DNA of 64,000 bases from G965250275 sp965250275 (GCA_965250275.1 OZ252297.1:2604001-2668000), one strand, 5' to 3'. Positions 52,115 to 60,896 are shown, numbered from the stretch's first letter. Numbers and translations: made by a program. The notes: generated by a model not told the origin, from the sequence alone.

Positions 52115-52723
52115 ATGAGCACCCTGCCCATCATCGTTCTGGCTGCTGGTTCGTCGTCCCGCATGCGCGGGGACGACAAGCTGATGCAAATCGTAGACGG
52201 GCAGCCACTGGTCGCACGACAGGCCCAAGTGGCGCGTGCAGTAACGTCGGGACCTGTCTTTGTCGCCCTGCCACCGAAACCACACCCCAGGTACACAGCG
52301 CTGAACGGCCTTGATGTCATGCGCGTGCCCGTCGCAGACGCCGCTGAGGGCATGGGCGCCTCTATCCGCACTGTTTTTGGTGCTCTGCCACAAGAGGCCC
52401 CTGCGGCCATGCTCGTTCTGGGGGATCTGCCCGACCTAACCAAAAACGACTTGAGGTCCGTCCTGCAAGCTTATGAAAACGATACGACATCACTCATTTG
52501 GAGAGGTGCGACGGAGGACGGTAAACCGGGCCATCCGATCGTTTTCGCGTCCGAGCTTTTTGCACCACTGCAGCACCTGCAAGGCGATACAGGCGGGCGC
52601 GAAGTCATCGCGTTGGCCAAGGACCGGATCACGCTGGTACCCCTGCCGGACCAGCGTGCACGGATGGATCTGGACACACCCGAAGAGTGGGCGCAGTGGC
52701 GCGCGGCGCAAGGACGCGACTGA
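52115..52723 (+). CDS. MobA-like NTP transferase family protein
   Basis: A 202-residue nucleotidyltransferase. The N-terminal VLAAGSSSRMRGDDKLM (~8-24) is the MobA/GT-A nucleotide-binding loop, and LVLGDLPDLTKNDL (~108) gives the metal-binding Asp. The family includes molybdopterin cytidylyl- and guanylyltransferases (MocA, MobA); the LARMDLDTPEEW end is common in MocA-like proteins. No xanthine-dehydrogenase-type genes are adjacent, so the cofactor is not settled. Its stop is immediately followed by the convergent Hint gene's stop. Confidence 0.85.
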   Translation: MSTLPIIVLAAGSSSRMRGDDKLMQIVDGQPLVARQAQVARAVTSGPVFVALPPKPHPRYTALNGLDVMRVPVADAAEGMGASIRTVFGALPQEAPAAMLVLGDLPDLTKNDLRSVLQAYENDTTSLIWRGATEDGKPGHPIVFASELFAPLQHLQGDTGGREVIALAKDRITLVPLPDQRARMDLDTPEEWAQWRAAQGRD

Positions 52724-54067
52724 TCAGTGCAGGATCACTTTGGCTTCGTGACGCTTGAGCGACTTGCGCGCGGACATATAGGCCACGGTCCCCTCCGGCG
52801 TTTTCAGTTCCGGAAACAGCTCAAAGATTTCCGTCCGCTGTGCATTGCCGATGCCCAGCAGCGACTCGTCGCCGGGCTGGAAGCTCTCGGTCCATGAACC
52901 GTCTGACAAGACCACTTCGTGCTGGGCAAACATCATGTTCAGGTAGCTCACGCCAAGCGGGCTGACGATGTCGACACCTTCCACCCCGGTCAGGTGTTTG
53001 GCCGCAACAAGCACCTCACGCTCTTCGAAGTAGAGCGCCGTTTTGTCGTTTGCGACGAGAACGCGATGGTTGGGACTGACGGTCATGTCCCGCTCAGGCA
53101 ATCCGTTGCCCAAGGCGCCTTTGCGGATCAGAACCGGACGCAGATGTGCATTCCGGGACAGGGTCTCGTTGTCGAGGTCCCGCCGCCCCATCCAGCAGAT
53201 TTCCTGAATGCCGTTGTCGCGGGTGATGACCCGGTCGCCCTGACGCAAGTCTTCGACCGGTTTTTCGCCACGTGGCGTCGCAATCAGGGTGCCCGGCGTA
53301 AAACAGATCGTGCCGGCAACGGTAGCCTCAGCGGCTGCCGTCGCGCCGACCAACGCACCGGTATCAGACATGGCCTGACCCACCAGTTCGGGGGCCGGCA
53401 TCTGAGGGTCGATGGGAAATGCCTTGTCCGCGAAACCGTCGGCATCATCGGTTTCAGGATCGCTGTAACAACTGAGGTTTAGTGCGTCGGACATCTCACG
53501 TGCCTCACGGCCACCAGACATACCAGCCACAAAATCTGTGTCGAACAATTCAACGGATTTTACGAGGGTCGGAGCGCCCGGCGCAGGGGAAAGATCTTCG
53601 CCGGCCAGGATCGACATACCACTGTCCAAGGCCAGCGAAATCGGAACCTGAATCGTTTGAAATGCATCCTGACCAAGGATGTCGACCAAGACCGCCCCTC
53701 CGGTATCCGACCAGGTGTAAGCCACCTTAACGGTATCGCCGGCGGCAATGTCCTGCGGTGCAGTTTTTACAATCGCGGACGTGTTCTCTGTCAAAAACAC
53801 AAGCTCGACAATATGCTCGGCGGTCACGTTGAGTGCGAGGCGACCTTGCTCTGGCGCATCAACAGGGGCCGTCAGGCTCAAAATAGGAGTTGCCTGGGAG
53901 GCAATCGCGCTCCCAGGCCAAAGAAACTCAACAACAATTGTGCCTTTTGGCATGAGACCGGATCGCACATCGCGCAATAAACCGATTTTGTGCTTTTCAG
54001 CTGCTTTGCTCGGATCCCAAAACCCGACCCGACGCGCCGCTATGCCATCAAAAAGACCGTTCACCAT
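52724..54067 (-). CDS. Hint-domain-containing protein
   Basis: A 447-residue protein. Residues ~1-250 are a non-catalytic N-terminal region rich in Ala, Thr and Asp without a clear signal peptide. The Hint (Hedgehog/intein) domain begins at CFTPGTLIATPRGEKPVEDLRQGDRVITRDNG, with Cys as the first residue of the splicing-like motif, and includes SPNHRVLVAN (the TXXH-like motif) and SYLNMMFAQHEVVLSDG. No C-terminal His-Asn-Cys is seen. Such Hint proteins are common in Roseobacter-group genomes, and autoprocessing is assumed, not shown. Start ATG 54067 has GGGAG 7 bases upstream; the frame continues open to 54226 without a better start. Confidence 0.85.
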   Translation of the reverse strand: MVNGLFDGIAARRVGFWDPSKAAEKHKIGLLRDVRSGLMPKGTIVVEFLWPGSAIASQATPILSLTAPVDAPEQGRLALNVTAEHIVELVFLTENTSAIVKTAPQDIAAGDTVKVAYTWSDTGGAVLVDILGQDAFQTIQVPISLALDSGMSILAGEDLSPAPGAPTLVKSVELFDTDFVAGMSGGREAREMSDALNLSCYSDPETDDADGFADKAFPIDPQMPAPELVGQAMSDTGALVGATAAAEATVAGTICFTPGTLIATPRGEKPVEDLRQGDRVITRDNGIQEICWMGRRDLDNETLSRNAHLRPVLIRKGALGNGLPERDMTVSPNHRVLVANDKTALYFEEREVLVAAKHLTGVEGVDIVSPLGVSYLNMMFAQHEVVLSDGSWTESFQPGDESLLGIGNAQRTEIFELFPELKTPEGTVAYMSARKSLKRHEAKVILH

Positions 54068-54226
54068 CAATTCACTCCCGCGCGTACCATGCGCCATCCA
54101 ACCTTTCGGCGGACATACAAACACCAACTCCGAGACCGTAAGGGGCCATCCCAACCGGGCCAACTGAAATCCGGGCCCGGACCGAAATGAACGTGGCCGC
54201 CCCCGGCGCCGTCCTTTGGTCCTCAC

Positions 54227-54857
54227 CTGCCGAATTCTGGTATGTCGTTCTGAACCCCATGACAGAACAGCATCCGTGCACCAGCAGCTGATACCATTTT
54301 GGATATCCAGCGGAGGCCATAGCGCAAAGCAAAAAATTGGCGAGAATTTGCCACAATCCTTTCCAAGTCATAATTTCTGCTTGAATCCGCTCCGGGCAAA
54401 TTCTCACCATGGTTGAGTGGCGTTTCAGATTGCGCACCAATGCAAGTGCGGCCCGGCGGCCGGCATCCCCGGCCCATTGTTTTCATACACTTTTTCAAGC
54501 TTAGTCCTCGAAGGGAATTTCCGCTGGGGAAACAATCAAACGCGAGTGTCAGGGCTGAAAAGAGGTCTCATGGACCCCGAATTGACCCGACGTCCTGTTC
54601 CGGAGTCAGAACCAATCCCACCCTACAAACCCGGATTGGTTGCCATTTTTCCGCCACAGTTCCGAATCGATTGGCCCGTCTTGGGGGACCCGAACAGGCG
54701 AGACCGATCGGATTCGCACCCGGTCAATTGGTCACTCGAACCTGGTGCGCGAAAGCCTCGAGGTAACCATGGCGGGCTGACACGCGCGGGCTGTTGTACC
54801 TCCGGAACGCGAACCTCTCCCCGCTGGAGAAAGGTACGATTATCCTGTCAGGAAAGT
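54227..54857. other. Gene-poor stretch before tRNA-Leu
   Basis: No ORF here has convincing codon use; the longest plus-strand frame (from 54417) runs through the tRNA gene and is not supported. The stretch is AT-richer than average around 54320-54400. It contains the 11-base perfect inverted repeat described separately and, on the minus strand, must hold the promoter of the Hint-domain gene. Confidence 0.6.
54342..54405. repeat. Perfect 11-base inverted repeat, operator-like
   Basis: GAGAATTTGCC (54342-54352) and GGCAAATTCTC (54395-54405) are exact reverse complements 42 bases apart. The pair is upstream of the Hint-domain gene on its coding strand. It could be two operator half-sites or a cruciform/RNA stem. 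Confidence 0.5.
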
Positions 54858-54941
54858 TGGTGCGGGTGGTCGGAGTCGAACCGACACGCCTTGCGGCAAG
54901 GGTGTTTGAGACCCTCGTGTCTACCATTCCACCACACCCGC
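54858..54941 (-). tRNA. tRNA-Leu (anticodon CAA)
   Basis: Read on the minus strand, the acceptor GCGGGTG pairs with CACCCGC, followed by discriminator A and an encoded CCA. The anticodon loop is CTCAAAC, giving anticodon CAA, which reads UUG. A long variable arm (CTTGCCGCAAGG) identifies the leucine class II tRNA. The T arm GTCGGTTCGACTCCGAC is standard. Total 84 bases with CCA. A sigma-70 promoter lies just upstream. Confidence 0.96.
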
Positions 54942-54951
54942 AACGGCTAGG

Positions 54952-54980
54952 TGTCTAGGGGAGGCGCGCGGGAGGGTCAA
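54952..54980 (-). promoter_or_regulatory. Sigma-70 promoter of tRNA-Leu
   Basis: TTGACC and TAGACA are separated by 17 bases on the minus strand, ending 11 bases before the tRNA 5' end, as expected for a tRNA promoter. Confidence 0.7.
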
Positions 54981-55307
54981 TGCGCTTTCTTTGTGGAAAA
55001 GCATCGGCACGGCACCTTGAGACAATCCGGCGGTTCAACAGGACGACTGTACCGTTGATCACTGGTTGACGGGGCTTGACCCCGGCTGTCCGGAAAGCAA
55101 CATCCCGGCAACGACTGGCAGCCCTCCAGTGAAAGCAGACTGGTCAGAGGCGCGACATTTTTTTGCACCCGACAGGGCTTGCCTGGCGGCGCACCCCTTT
55201 AACCTCTTGGAATGCAATCATACTTTGCCGGGTTTTTTTGCGATTGACCCGCGTTTTCGGTCCTGTGATACCCGCACCTGCGCAACACAAGCACTGGAGG
55301 GCGCACC
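54981..55307. other. Intergenic region between tRNA-Leu and the sulfotransferase gene
   Basis: No credible gene is seen. Two short T-runs (near 55160 and 55235) follow GC-rich segments but do not form a clear hairpin. The GGAGG ribosome binding site of the sulfotransferase gene lies at its end. Confidence 0.5.
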
Positions 55308-55997
55308 GTGGGTAAGGTTTTCGGCATCGGTTTGTCCAAAACAGGCACGACGTCGCTCTACGCGGCTTTGGCACAGTTGGGGTACCGGACGATCACCTAT
55401 CGGCATATGGCCCGGCTGGGTATGCAAAGCTGGCTCGACGGGACATTCGATGTGGATCATCTGGAGGGCATCGACGCCGCAACCGATCTGCCTCTGGCGG
55501 TGTTCTTTCGCGATCTCGACAAGGCGTATCCGGGCTCCAAATTCATTCTCACCGAACGACCCGTTGAGGTGTGGCTGAAAAGTGCCCAAAAGCAATTCGC
55601 CAGCACAATTCAGCGGCGGTACAAGCCAACCTTTTCGCGGGACACCCACCTGCTGACCTATGGTTTCCTGAAAGAAAACCCGGAACGGATGAAGCGGGTC
55701 TACCGCGAACACAGCGCTGCAGTGCGGGAACATTTCGCATCCCGACCCGACGATCTGCTGATCTTTAACCTCTTTGAAGGACACGGTTGGCCAGAGCTTT
55801 GTGAATTCCTGGGCCGGGATGTGCCAAACGGGCCGTTCCCAAATGTCAAACCCGGATATGAAGCTTATCCGACGCCCGCAGATTACTTCCCGGCCTACCC
55901 GGCACTGGACAATCCCCTCCTGTTTCCCCCAGCCCCCGAAGAACCACCTCAGCAACGATGGAAAAGTGCGGCCAAACGGCTCCTTGGACGCGCCTGA
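55308..55997 (+). CDS. Sulfotransferase family protein
   Basis: A 229-residue protein. The 5'-phosphosulfate-binding loop is GIGLSKTGTTSLYAAL (residues ~6-21). The 3'-phosphate region is seen in FILTERPVEVWLKSA, and the rest is typical of the short sulfotransferase family. The GTG start has GGAGG 7 bases upstream. Substrate unknown; such genes often modify polysaccharides or lipids. It is monocistronic and followed by a 327-base gap. Confidence 0.87.
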   Translation: MGKVFGIGLSKTGTTSLYAALAQLGYRTITYRHMARLGMQSWLDGTFDVDHLEGIDAATDLPLAVFFRDLDKAYPGSKFILTERPVEVWLKSAQKQFASTIQRRYKPTFSRDTHLLTYGFLKENPERMKRVYREHSAAVREHFASRPDDLLIFNLFEGHGWPELCEFLGRDVPNGPFPNVKPGYEAYPTPADYFPAYPALDNPLLFPPAPEEPPQQRWKSAAKRLLGRA

Positions 55998-56324
55998 TCG
56001 ACGCTCATTGACGGGGCCCGAAACGGTTTTTGCAATGTACGATTGCAAAGTAGAGTGTTCCGCGTCTCCCCGCCAAAACTGAGAGGCGCCCTAGTGCTCG
56101 CGCGCGTTCCAAAATTGTCCTGAAAAAGCCAGCCCCTGGACGCACATAAGAAAGAGACAGCTTTGTAAGGTTTGCCAGTGAAGTGAAGAGCACCTAAACA
56201 ACGCGTTGCACAAATCGCTACAGTCCAACAACGAGCCAGAGACCAACGCCACTCAACCTCTTGACCAACTGCGCGCCCCGTGCTCTGCCCAAACGCAATC
56301 AAGACGACCAGACACAGGACACCC
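55998..56324. other. Gap with an inverted repeat between the sulfotransferase and DedA genes
   Basis: No convincing gene is present. TTTGCAAT and ATTGCAAA (56029-56036 and 56042-56049) form a perfect 8-base inverted repeat with a 5-base spacer 30 bases after the sulfotransferase stop; it could be an operator or part of a hairpin. Base composition is lower in GC than the flanks from 56100 to 56200. Confidence 0.5.
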
Positions 56325-56903
56325 ATGCCGCGCGGACTTTATGACTGGACCATGCGTCTGGCCAACCATCCCAAGGCACTGTGGTGGCTTGCCCTTGTTG
56401 CCTTTATCGAAAGCTCGGTTTTTCCGATCCCGCCCGACGTCATGATGATCCCGATGGTGCTGGCGCGCCCGTCCAAGGCGTGGCTGATTGCGGGCGTGGC
56501 GCTTGTGGCATCGGTGCTGGGAGGGCTCCTGGGCTATGCGATTGGGGCCTTTGCCTATGAAAGTGTCGGGCAGCCTATCCTCCAGACCATGGGCAAAGCC
56601 GACGCCATGGCCGAATTCAACACGCGTTTCAACGACTTCGGGTTTTGGGCCGTGTTAACGGCAGGCATCACACCGTTTCCTTACAAGGTGATCACCATCA
56701 TGTCGGGGTGGACCGGCATGCCATTGGGCACGTTTATCGTCACATCGATTGTGGCGCGCGCATTGCGGTTCTATATCGTGTGCGGATTGCTCTACTATTA
56801 TGGCGAACCAATTCGCGACTTCATCGAGCGGCGTCTGGGACTTGTCTTTGTCGTCTTCGTGCTGCTTCTGGCCGGCGGGTTCTATGCGGTGAGATTTCTG
56901 TGA
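56325..56903 (+). CDS. DedA family / YqaA-like membrane protein
   Basis: A 192-residue inner-membrane protein. The SNARE-associated (VTT) core reads AFIESSVFPIPPDVMMIPMVLARP, followed by GLLGYAIGAFAYESVG and the Arg/Phe-rich TPFPYKVITIMSGWTGM. These proteins act as lipid scramblases or undecaprenyl-phosphate flippases in membrane homeostasis. Start ATG 56325 has AGGA about 7 bases upstream. The stop overlaps the dsbB start (GTGA). Confidence 0.9.
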   Translation: MPRGLYDWTMRLANHPKALWWLALVAFIESSVFPIPPDVMMIPMVLARPSKAWLIAGVALVASVLGGLLGYAIGAFAYESVGQPILQTMGKADAMAEFNTRFNDFGFWAVLTAGITPFPYKVITIMSGWTGMPLGTFIVTSIVARALRFYIVCGLLYYYGEPIRDFIERRLGLVFVVFVLLLAGGFYAVRFL

Positions 56904-57358
56904 GCGCGCGCATTCTGACCTTTATCGCCCTTGCCGGCTCTGCCGGTCTGCTGCTGGGCGCCTGGGCGTTTCAGGTGATCGGTGGGATGGCGCCTTGCGC
57001 GTTGTGCATCTGGCAACGCTATCCGCATGGCGTGGCCCTCTTAATGGGCGTGCTTACGCTGGTGTTGCCCGGTCGGCTGCTGCCGCTGCTGGCCGGGCTC
57101 GCCGCCCTCACCTCGTCCGGGATCGGGGTCTATCACACCGGAGTGGAGCGTGGCTGGTGGCAGGGGCCGTCGACCTGTTCTGCCGGAGACATCAGTGCGC
57201 TGACGCCTCAACAGCTGATGCATCAAATCATGACTGCGCCGCTGGTCCGCTGCGATGAGGTTGCCTGGCAAATGGCCGGGCTGAGCATGGCAAGCTGGAA
57301 CGCGCTCTTGTCTTTGGGCGTGGCACTGCTCTGGGTCGCAGTGGCGCGGCGCAGCTGA
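56900..57358 (+). CDS. dsbB: Disulfide bond formation protein B
   Basis: A 152-residue inner-membrane protein with four helices. It reoxidises DsbA and passes electrons to quinones. The first redox pair is PCALCIWQRYPH (C-A-L-C); the second pair is provided by CSAGD and RCDEV in the second periplasmic loop. Start GTG overlaps the DedA stop by 4 bases, so the two are co-translated. The end nearly abuts the convergent Lrp gene. Confidence 0.92.
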   Translation: MSARILTFIALAGSAGLLLGAWAFQVIGGMAPCALCIWQRYPHGVALLMGVLTLVLPGRLLPLLAGLAALTSSGIGVYHTGVERGWWQGPSTCSAGDISALTPQQLMHQIMTAPLVRCDEVAWQMAGLSMASWNALLSLGVALLWVAVARRS

Positions 57359-57363
57359 GCCGG

Positions 57364-57789
57364 TCAGACCGCCTTGCGTGTGGCAAGCAAGAGGCTGGTC
57401 TCGCTGGTGGTGATCCCGTCGAACTTCCTGATCCGGGTCAGGGCTGCATCCAGATCTTCCAGCGTTTCTGTGCCCAACTCCACAATCACATCCCAGCGGC
57501 CATTGGTGGAATGCACCGCCCGCACCTCTGACATGCCGTGAAGCTGACGGATCACGCGCTCGGTTCCCCGCCCCTCAATGCCAATCATCATCAGGCCGCG
57601 CACCGGATCGCGCAACGTGTCCTCTTTGAGCACCACGGTAAAGCCAAGGATGTCGCCGCGTGCCTGCAACCGTTCGATCCGGGCGCGCACCGTGGTACGC
57701 GACAGCTTGAGCTGCAAAGCAAGATCCGAAAGCGACGCGCGCGCGTCGTGCCGCAAAGCGGCGATCAACCGTTCGTCCGTTTTGTCCAT
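57364..57789 (-). CDS. Lrp/AsnC family transcriptional regulator
   Basis: A 141-residue regulator. The N-terminal HTH (residues ~5-50) contains DERLIAALRHDARASLSDLALQLKLSRTTVRARIERL; the C-terminal RAM domain (residues ~65-135) has the amino-acid-sensing fold. It is divergent from the arginase gene across 106 bases, which makes it the likely regulator of arginase and ornithine cyclodeaminase in response to arginine or ornithine (inference). Confidence 0.92.
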   Translation of the reverse strand: MDKTDERLIAALRHDARASLSDLALQLKLSRTTVRARIERLQARGDILGFTVVLKEDTLRDPVRGLMMIGIEGRGTERVIRQLHGMSEVRAVHSTNGRWDVIVELGTETLEDLDAALTRIRKFDGITTSETSLLLATRKAV

Positions 57790-57895
57790 TCATCATTTCG
57801 TTTCGGCCAAGTCATGTCCAAATCGACCAAAAAAGCCTCTAGAATGCAACGCATTTCGTCAAGACATAAGGCCCGAACAACCCTTGGAGTCCCTT

Positions 57896-58819
57896 ATGTC
57901 CAAACCCCGCATCCTGCTCGTTGGTGCGCCGGTCGACAGCGGCAAGCGTCGCCCCGGTTGCCTGATGGGCCCTGACGCCTTCCGCACTGCCGGTCTGAGC
58001 GAGGCCCTGAAAGATCTGGGCTACAAGGTCGAGGATCTGGGAAACCTGTCACCCGCGGCCTTCACCCCGGATCATCCGGATACTCTACCTTACGCGCTGA
58101 ACCAGACCATCGGATGGACCCACCGGCTGATCCGTGCGGGTCAGGACGCGATGTCACGCGGATTGCCCATCTTTCTGGGCGGAGATCACAGCCTGTCGCT
58201 GGGCAGCGTGGCTGGGGTTGCCGCATATGCCGCCGAAGCGGACCGCCCGCAATTCGTGCTGTGGCTGGATGCCCATACGGATTTCCATACGCCTGAGACC
58301 AGCGCGTCGGGCAATCTGCATGGCACCCCGGTGGCCTATGTGACCGGGCGTCCGGGTTTCGGGGGCTTCCCGGCCATCGCGCAACCGATCCCGCAGGATC
58401 ATGTCTGCATGCTGGGCTTGCGCTCGGTGGACGGGCCGGAGCGCGCAGCCCTTGCTGAAACCTCCATCTTCCACCACGACATGCGCGAGATTGATGAAAC
58501 CGGTATTGCCCGCCCGCTTGCGGCTTTTCTGGAGCGGGTCGCAGATGCAAACGGCTTGCTGCATGTCTCGCTGGATGTCGATTTTCTGGATCCGCAGATC
58601 GCCCCCGGTGTCGGCACCACAGTGCCCGGCGGCGCGACCATCCGCGAAGCCCACCTGGTGATGGAGATGATCTCGGACAGCGGGTTGATGTCCTCGCTTG
58701 ATCTGGTCGAACTCAACCCGTTTCTCGACGATCGCGGACGCACCGCGCAGGTGATGGTGGACCTCGCCGCGTCTGCATTGGGGCGTCGGGTCTTTGATCG
58801 ACCCACACGCGCCTATTGA
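57896..58819 (+). CDS. rocF: Arginase
   Basis: A 307-residue ureohydrolase that cleaves arginine to ornithine and urea. Mn-binding motifs are all intact: GGDHSLSLG, WLDAHTDFHT, and SLDVDFLDPQIAPGVGT. The start ATG 57896 has GGAG 7 bases upstream. It is divergent from the Lrp regulator and followed by ornithine cyclodeaminase, so arginine goes to ornithine, then to proline. Confidence 0.94.
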   Translation: MSKPRILLVGAPVDSGKRRPGCLMGPDAFRTAGLSEALKDLGYKVEDLGNLSPAAFTPDHPDTLPYALNQTIGWTHRLIRAGQDAMSRGLPIFLGGDHSLSLGSVAGVAAYAAEADRPQFVLWLDAHTDFHTPETSASGNLHGTPVAYVTGRPGFGGFPAIAQPIPQDHVCMLGLRSVDGPERAALAETSIFHHDMREIDETGIARPLAAFLERVADANGLLHVSLDVDFLDPQIAPGVGTTVPGGATIREAHLVMEMISDSGLMSSLDLVELNPFLDDRGRTAQVMVDLAASALGRRVFDRPTRAY

Positions 58820-58825
58820 AAAAGT

Positions 58826-58844
58826 GGGCACAATACGCGCCCGA
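58826..58844. repeat. Hairpin element copy 2 (GGGCAC-AATAC-GCGCCC)
   Basis: Nearly identical (18 of 19) to 47063-47081. It lies between the arginase and ornithine cyclodeaminase genes, with a short stem and AATAC loop. Confidence 0.5.
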
Positions 58845-58905
58845 CGTTGCAGCACGACCGGGTCTGAGATCGCCCACCGAAGTTTAGTTCAAGAAAGGCA
58901 TCGTC

Positions 58906-59961
58906 ATGGCCACGCTTTCCCCTTCTGACAAGGCACTTGTTCCATTTGTCTCTGTGGATCATATGATGCAGCTGATCCACCATATCGGCATCGAAGAGAT
59001 GTTGCGTGGGCTGGCGGACGAGATCGAAGCCGACTTTCACCGCTGGGAGCAGTTCGACAAGACACCACGCGTCGCATCCCACTCGACCGAAGGCGTCATA
59101 GAATTGATGCCGACATCGGATGGTGAGGTCTATGGGTTCAAATACGTGAACGGTCATCCCAGCAACACGCGCGAAGGGTTGCAGACCGTAACGGCGTTTG
59201 GACTTCTGGCCGACGTTGCCACGGGGTACCCGGTTCTTCTGTCTGAAATGACCATGCTCACCGCCCTGCGCACAGCGGCCACCAGCGCAATGGTAGCGCG
59301 TCATCTGGCGCCAAGAGGCGCACGCACCATGGCGATGATTGGAAACGGCGCGCAGTCCGAATTCCAGTCGCTGGCAATGAAGGCCATCTGCGGGATCGAA
59401 ACCGTTCGGCTCTGGGACATCGACCCGGCGGCAACCCGCAAATGTGCGGCCAATCTGAAGGGGCGCGGGTTGAATGTCGTGACCTGTGCGTCGGCCGAAG
59501 AGAGCATGGAGGGTGCAGAGATCATCACGACCTGCACGGCTGACAAGCAATACGCAACGATCCTGTCCGACAACATGGTTGGGGCGGGCGTCCACATCAA
59601 CGCGATCGGCGGCGATTGCCCGGGGAAAACCGAACTTGCGCCCGCTATTCTGCGGCGGTCGGACATTTTCGTTGAGTATCCGCCTCAGACCCGCATCGAA
59701 GGCGAGATTCAGCAACTCGACGCCGATCATCCGGTCATCGAACTCTGGCAGGTGATCACCGGGGCGGTGCCGGGTCGCAAAGACGCGCGCCAGATCACAT
59801 TGTTCGACAGTGTCGGGTTCGCGATCGAGGATTTTAGTGCCTTGCGTTATGTCCGCGACCAGTTGCACAGCACCGGGCTGTATCACGCGCTTGATCTGCT
59901 GGCGGATCCCGATGACCCCCGCGATCTCTTTGGCATGCTGGCGCGGGCAAAGCCGACCTGA
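58906..59961 (+). CDS. ocd: Ornithine cyclodeaminase
   Basis: A 351-residue NAD-dependent enzyme that converts ornithine to proline and ammonia. The Rossmann motif is IGNGAQSEFQSLA (~145-157), and the family segment TAATSAMVARHLAP with FKYVNGHPSNTREGLQT supports OCD rather than mu-crystallin-like proteins. The preceding arginase supplies its substrate. The two are likely co-transcribed. Confidence 0.93.
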   Translation: MATLSPSDKALVPFVSVDHMMQLIHHIGIEEMLRGLADEIEADFHRWEQFDKTPRVASHSTEGVIELMPTSDGEVYGFKYVNGHPSNTREGLQTVTAFGLLADVATGYPVLLSEMTMLTALRTAATSAMVARHLAPRGARTMAMIGNGAQSEFQSLAMKAICGIETVRLWDIDPAATRKCAANLKGRGLNVVTCASAEESMEGAEIITTCTADKQYATILSDNMVGAGVHINAIGGDCPGKTELAPAILRRSDIFVEYPPQTRIEGEIQQLDADHPVIELWQVITGAVPGRKDARQITLFDSVGFAIEDFSALRYVRDQLHSTGLYHALDLLADPDDPRDLFGMLARAKPT

Positions 59962-60054
59962 GGACAGATCGCTTCTGTCGCAACCGGTCAGAACGACTTG
60001 CGCGACCTGACCGCTCGGCCTACATCTGCAATGCATCTTTTTGGAGCCGCATGT

Positions 60055-60291
60055 ATGCCAATCACTGCCCACGACATCGAAGCGCTTATCCGCGAGAGTT
60101 TTCCGTCCGCTCAAATCACCGTTCAGGGTGATGACGGGGCGCATTTCGCGGCTGAGGTCATCGATGAGAGCTTTCGCGGCAAAAACCGGGTCCAGCAACA
60201 GCGCGCCGTCTATGCCGCGCTGAAAGGAAAAATGGACGGCTCAAACGGTGAGCTTCATGCTTTGGCGCTGACGACCAAGGCGCCGGACTGA
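60055..60291 (+). CDS. bolA: BolA family protein
   Basis: A 78-residue BolA/IbaG-type protein. The core is IEALIRESFPSAQITVQGDDGAHFAAEVIDESFRGKNRVQQQRAVYAALKGKM, followed by the conserved ELHALALTTKAP end. The conserved His in the H-ALAL segment is the cluster ligand shared with CGFS glutaredoxins. ATG 60055 has GGAG about 9 bases upstream. It is separated from the glutaredoxin gene by one small membrane-protein gene. Confidence 0.93.
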   Translation: MPITAHDIEALIRESFPSAQITVQGDDGAHFAAEVIDESFRGKNRVQQQRAVYAALKGKMDGSNGELHALALTTKAPD

Positions 60292-60294
60292 CCC

Positions 60295-60537
60295 ATGGAC
60301 GTAGTCGTCATCGCACTCCTGATACTGGCCATTGCCGTGGTTGCGGTGATTACGGGCCTACTGTCGTTGCGACGGACCCGCGGCACCGAACGCGGCAGCC
60401 TGCCCGGCACCGGCGACCATATCATCGAGGCCAACTACAGTTCCGGCATCGGAGGCGGCCACTCCACCACCTACAAAATACCCAAAGACCCCCAGGCCTA
60501 TGCCAGGTACTTCATCCCAAGGGAGAAAAAGAAATGA
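60295..60537 (+). CDS. Small membrane protein between bolA and grxD, unknown
   Basis: An 80-residue protein with one N-terminal helix (residues ~3-24, VVVIALLILAIAVVAVITGLLSL) and a polar C-terminal tail that has no cysteines. It starts 3 bases after bolA and ends in a 4-base overlap with grxD, so it is translated as part of the same operon. I do not recognise the family; the neat coupling suggests a partner of BolA or Grx4. Confidence 0.75.
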   Translation: MDVVVIALLILAIAVVAVITGLLSLRRTRGTERGSLPGTGDHIIEANYSSGIGGGHSTTYKIPKDPQAYARYFIPREKKK

Positions 60538-60896
60538 CCGACGCAGCAACCCAGATCCAGGACACCATCAGCGCCAACGACGTCGTTCTGTACATGAAGG
60601 GCACAAAATCCATGCCCCAGTGCGGCTTCTCCTCCCGTGTGGCAGGCGTGCTGAACTACATGGGCGTCGATTTCGCCGATGTGAACGTGCTGGCCGACGA
60701 AGCCATTCGTCAGGGCATCAAGGACTTCTCGGACTGGCCCACCGTGCCGCAGCTCTATGTCAAAGGTGAGTTTGTCGGCGGCTGCGACATCATCACCGAG
60801 ATGACACTGTCCGGTGAACTGGACACGCTCTTTGATGAGAATGAAGTGGCCTATGACAAAGAGGCGGCCGACAAGATCCGCGAAGCCAACGGGTGA
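60534..60896 (+). CDS. grxD: Monothiol glutaredoxin Grx4
   Basis: A 120-residue CGFS glutaredoxin: the active-site CGFS lies at residues ~32-35 in MPQCGFSSR, and GEFVGGCDII is the glutathione-binding end. It binds a [2Fe-2S] cluster together with BolA. ATG lies in a 4-base overlap with the upstream gene and the stop overlaps the next gene (GTGA). Confidence 0.96.
   Translation: MTDAATQIQDTISANDVVLYMKGTKSMPQCGFSSRVAGVLNYMGVDFADVNVLADEAIRQGIKDFSDWPTVPQLYVKGEFVGGCDIITEMTLSGELDTLFDENEVAYDKEAADKIREANG

Noticed and set aside
54417..54950. 177-codon plus-strand frame in the gene-poor stretch
   Set aside because: It runs through tRNA-Leu and has no recognisable domain; no good ribosome binding site.
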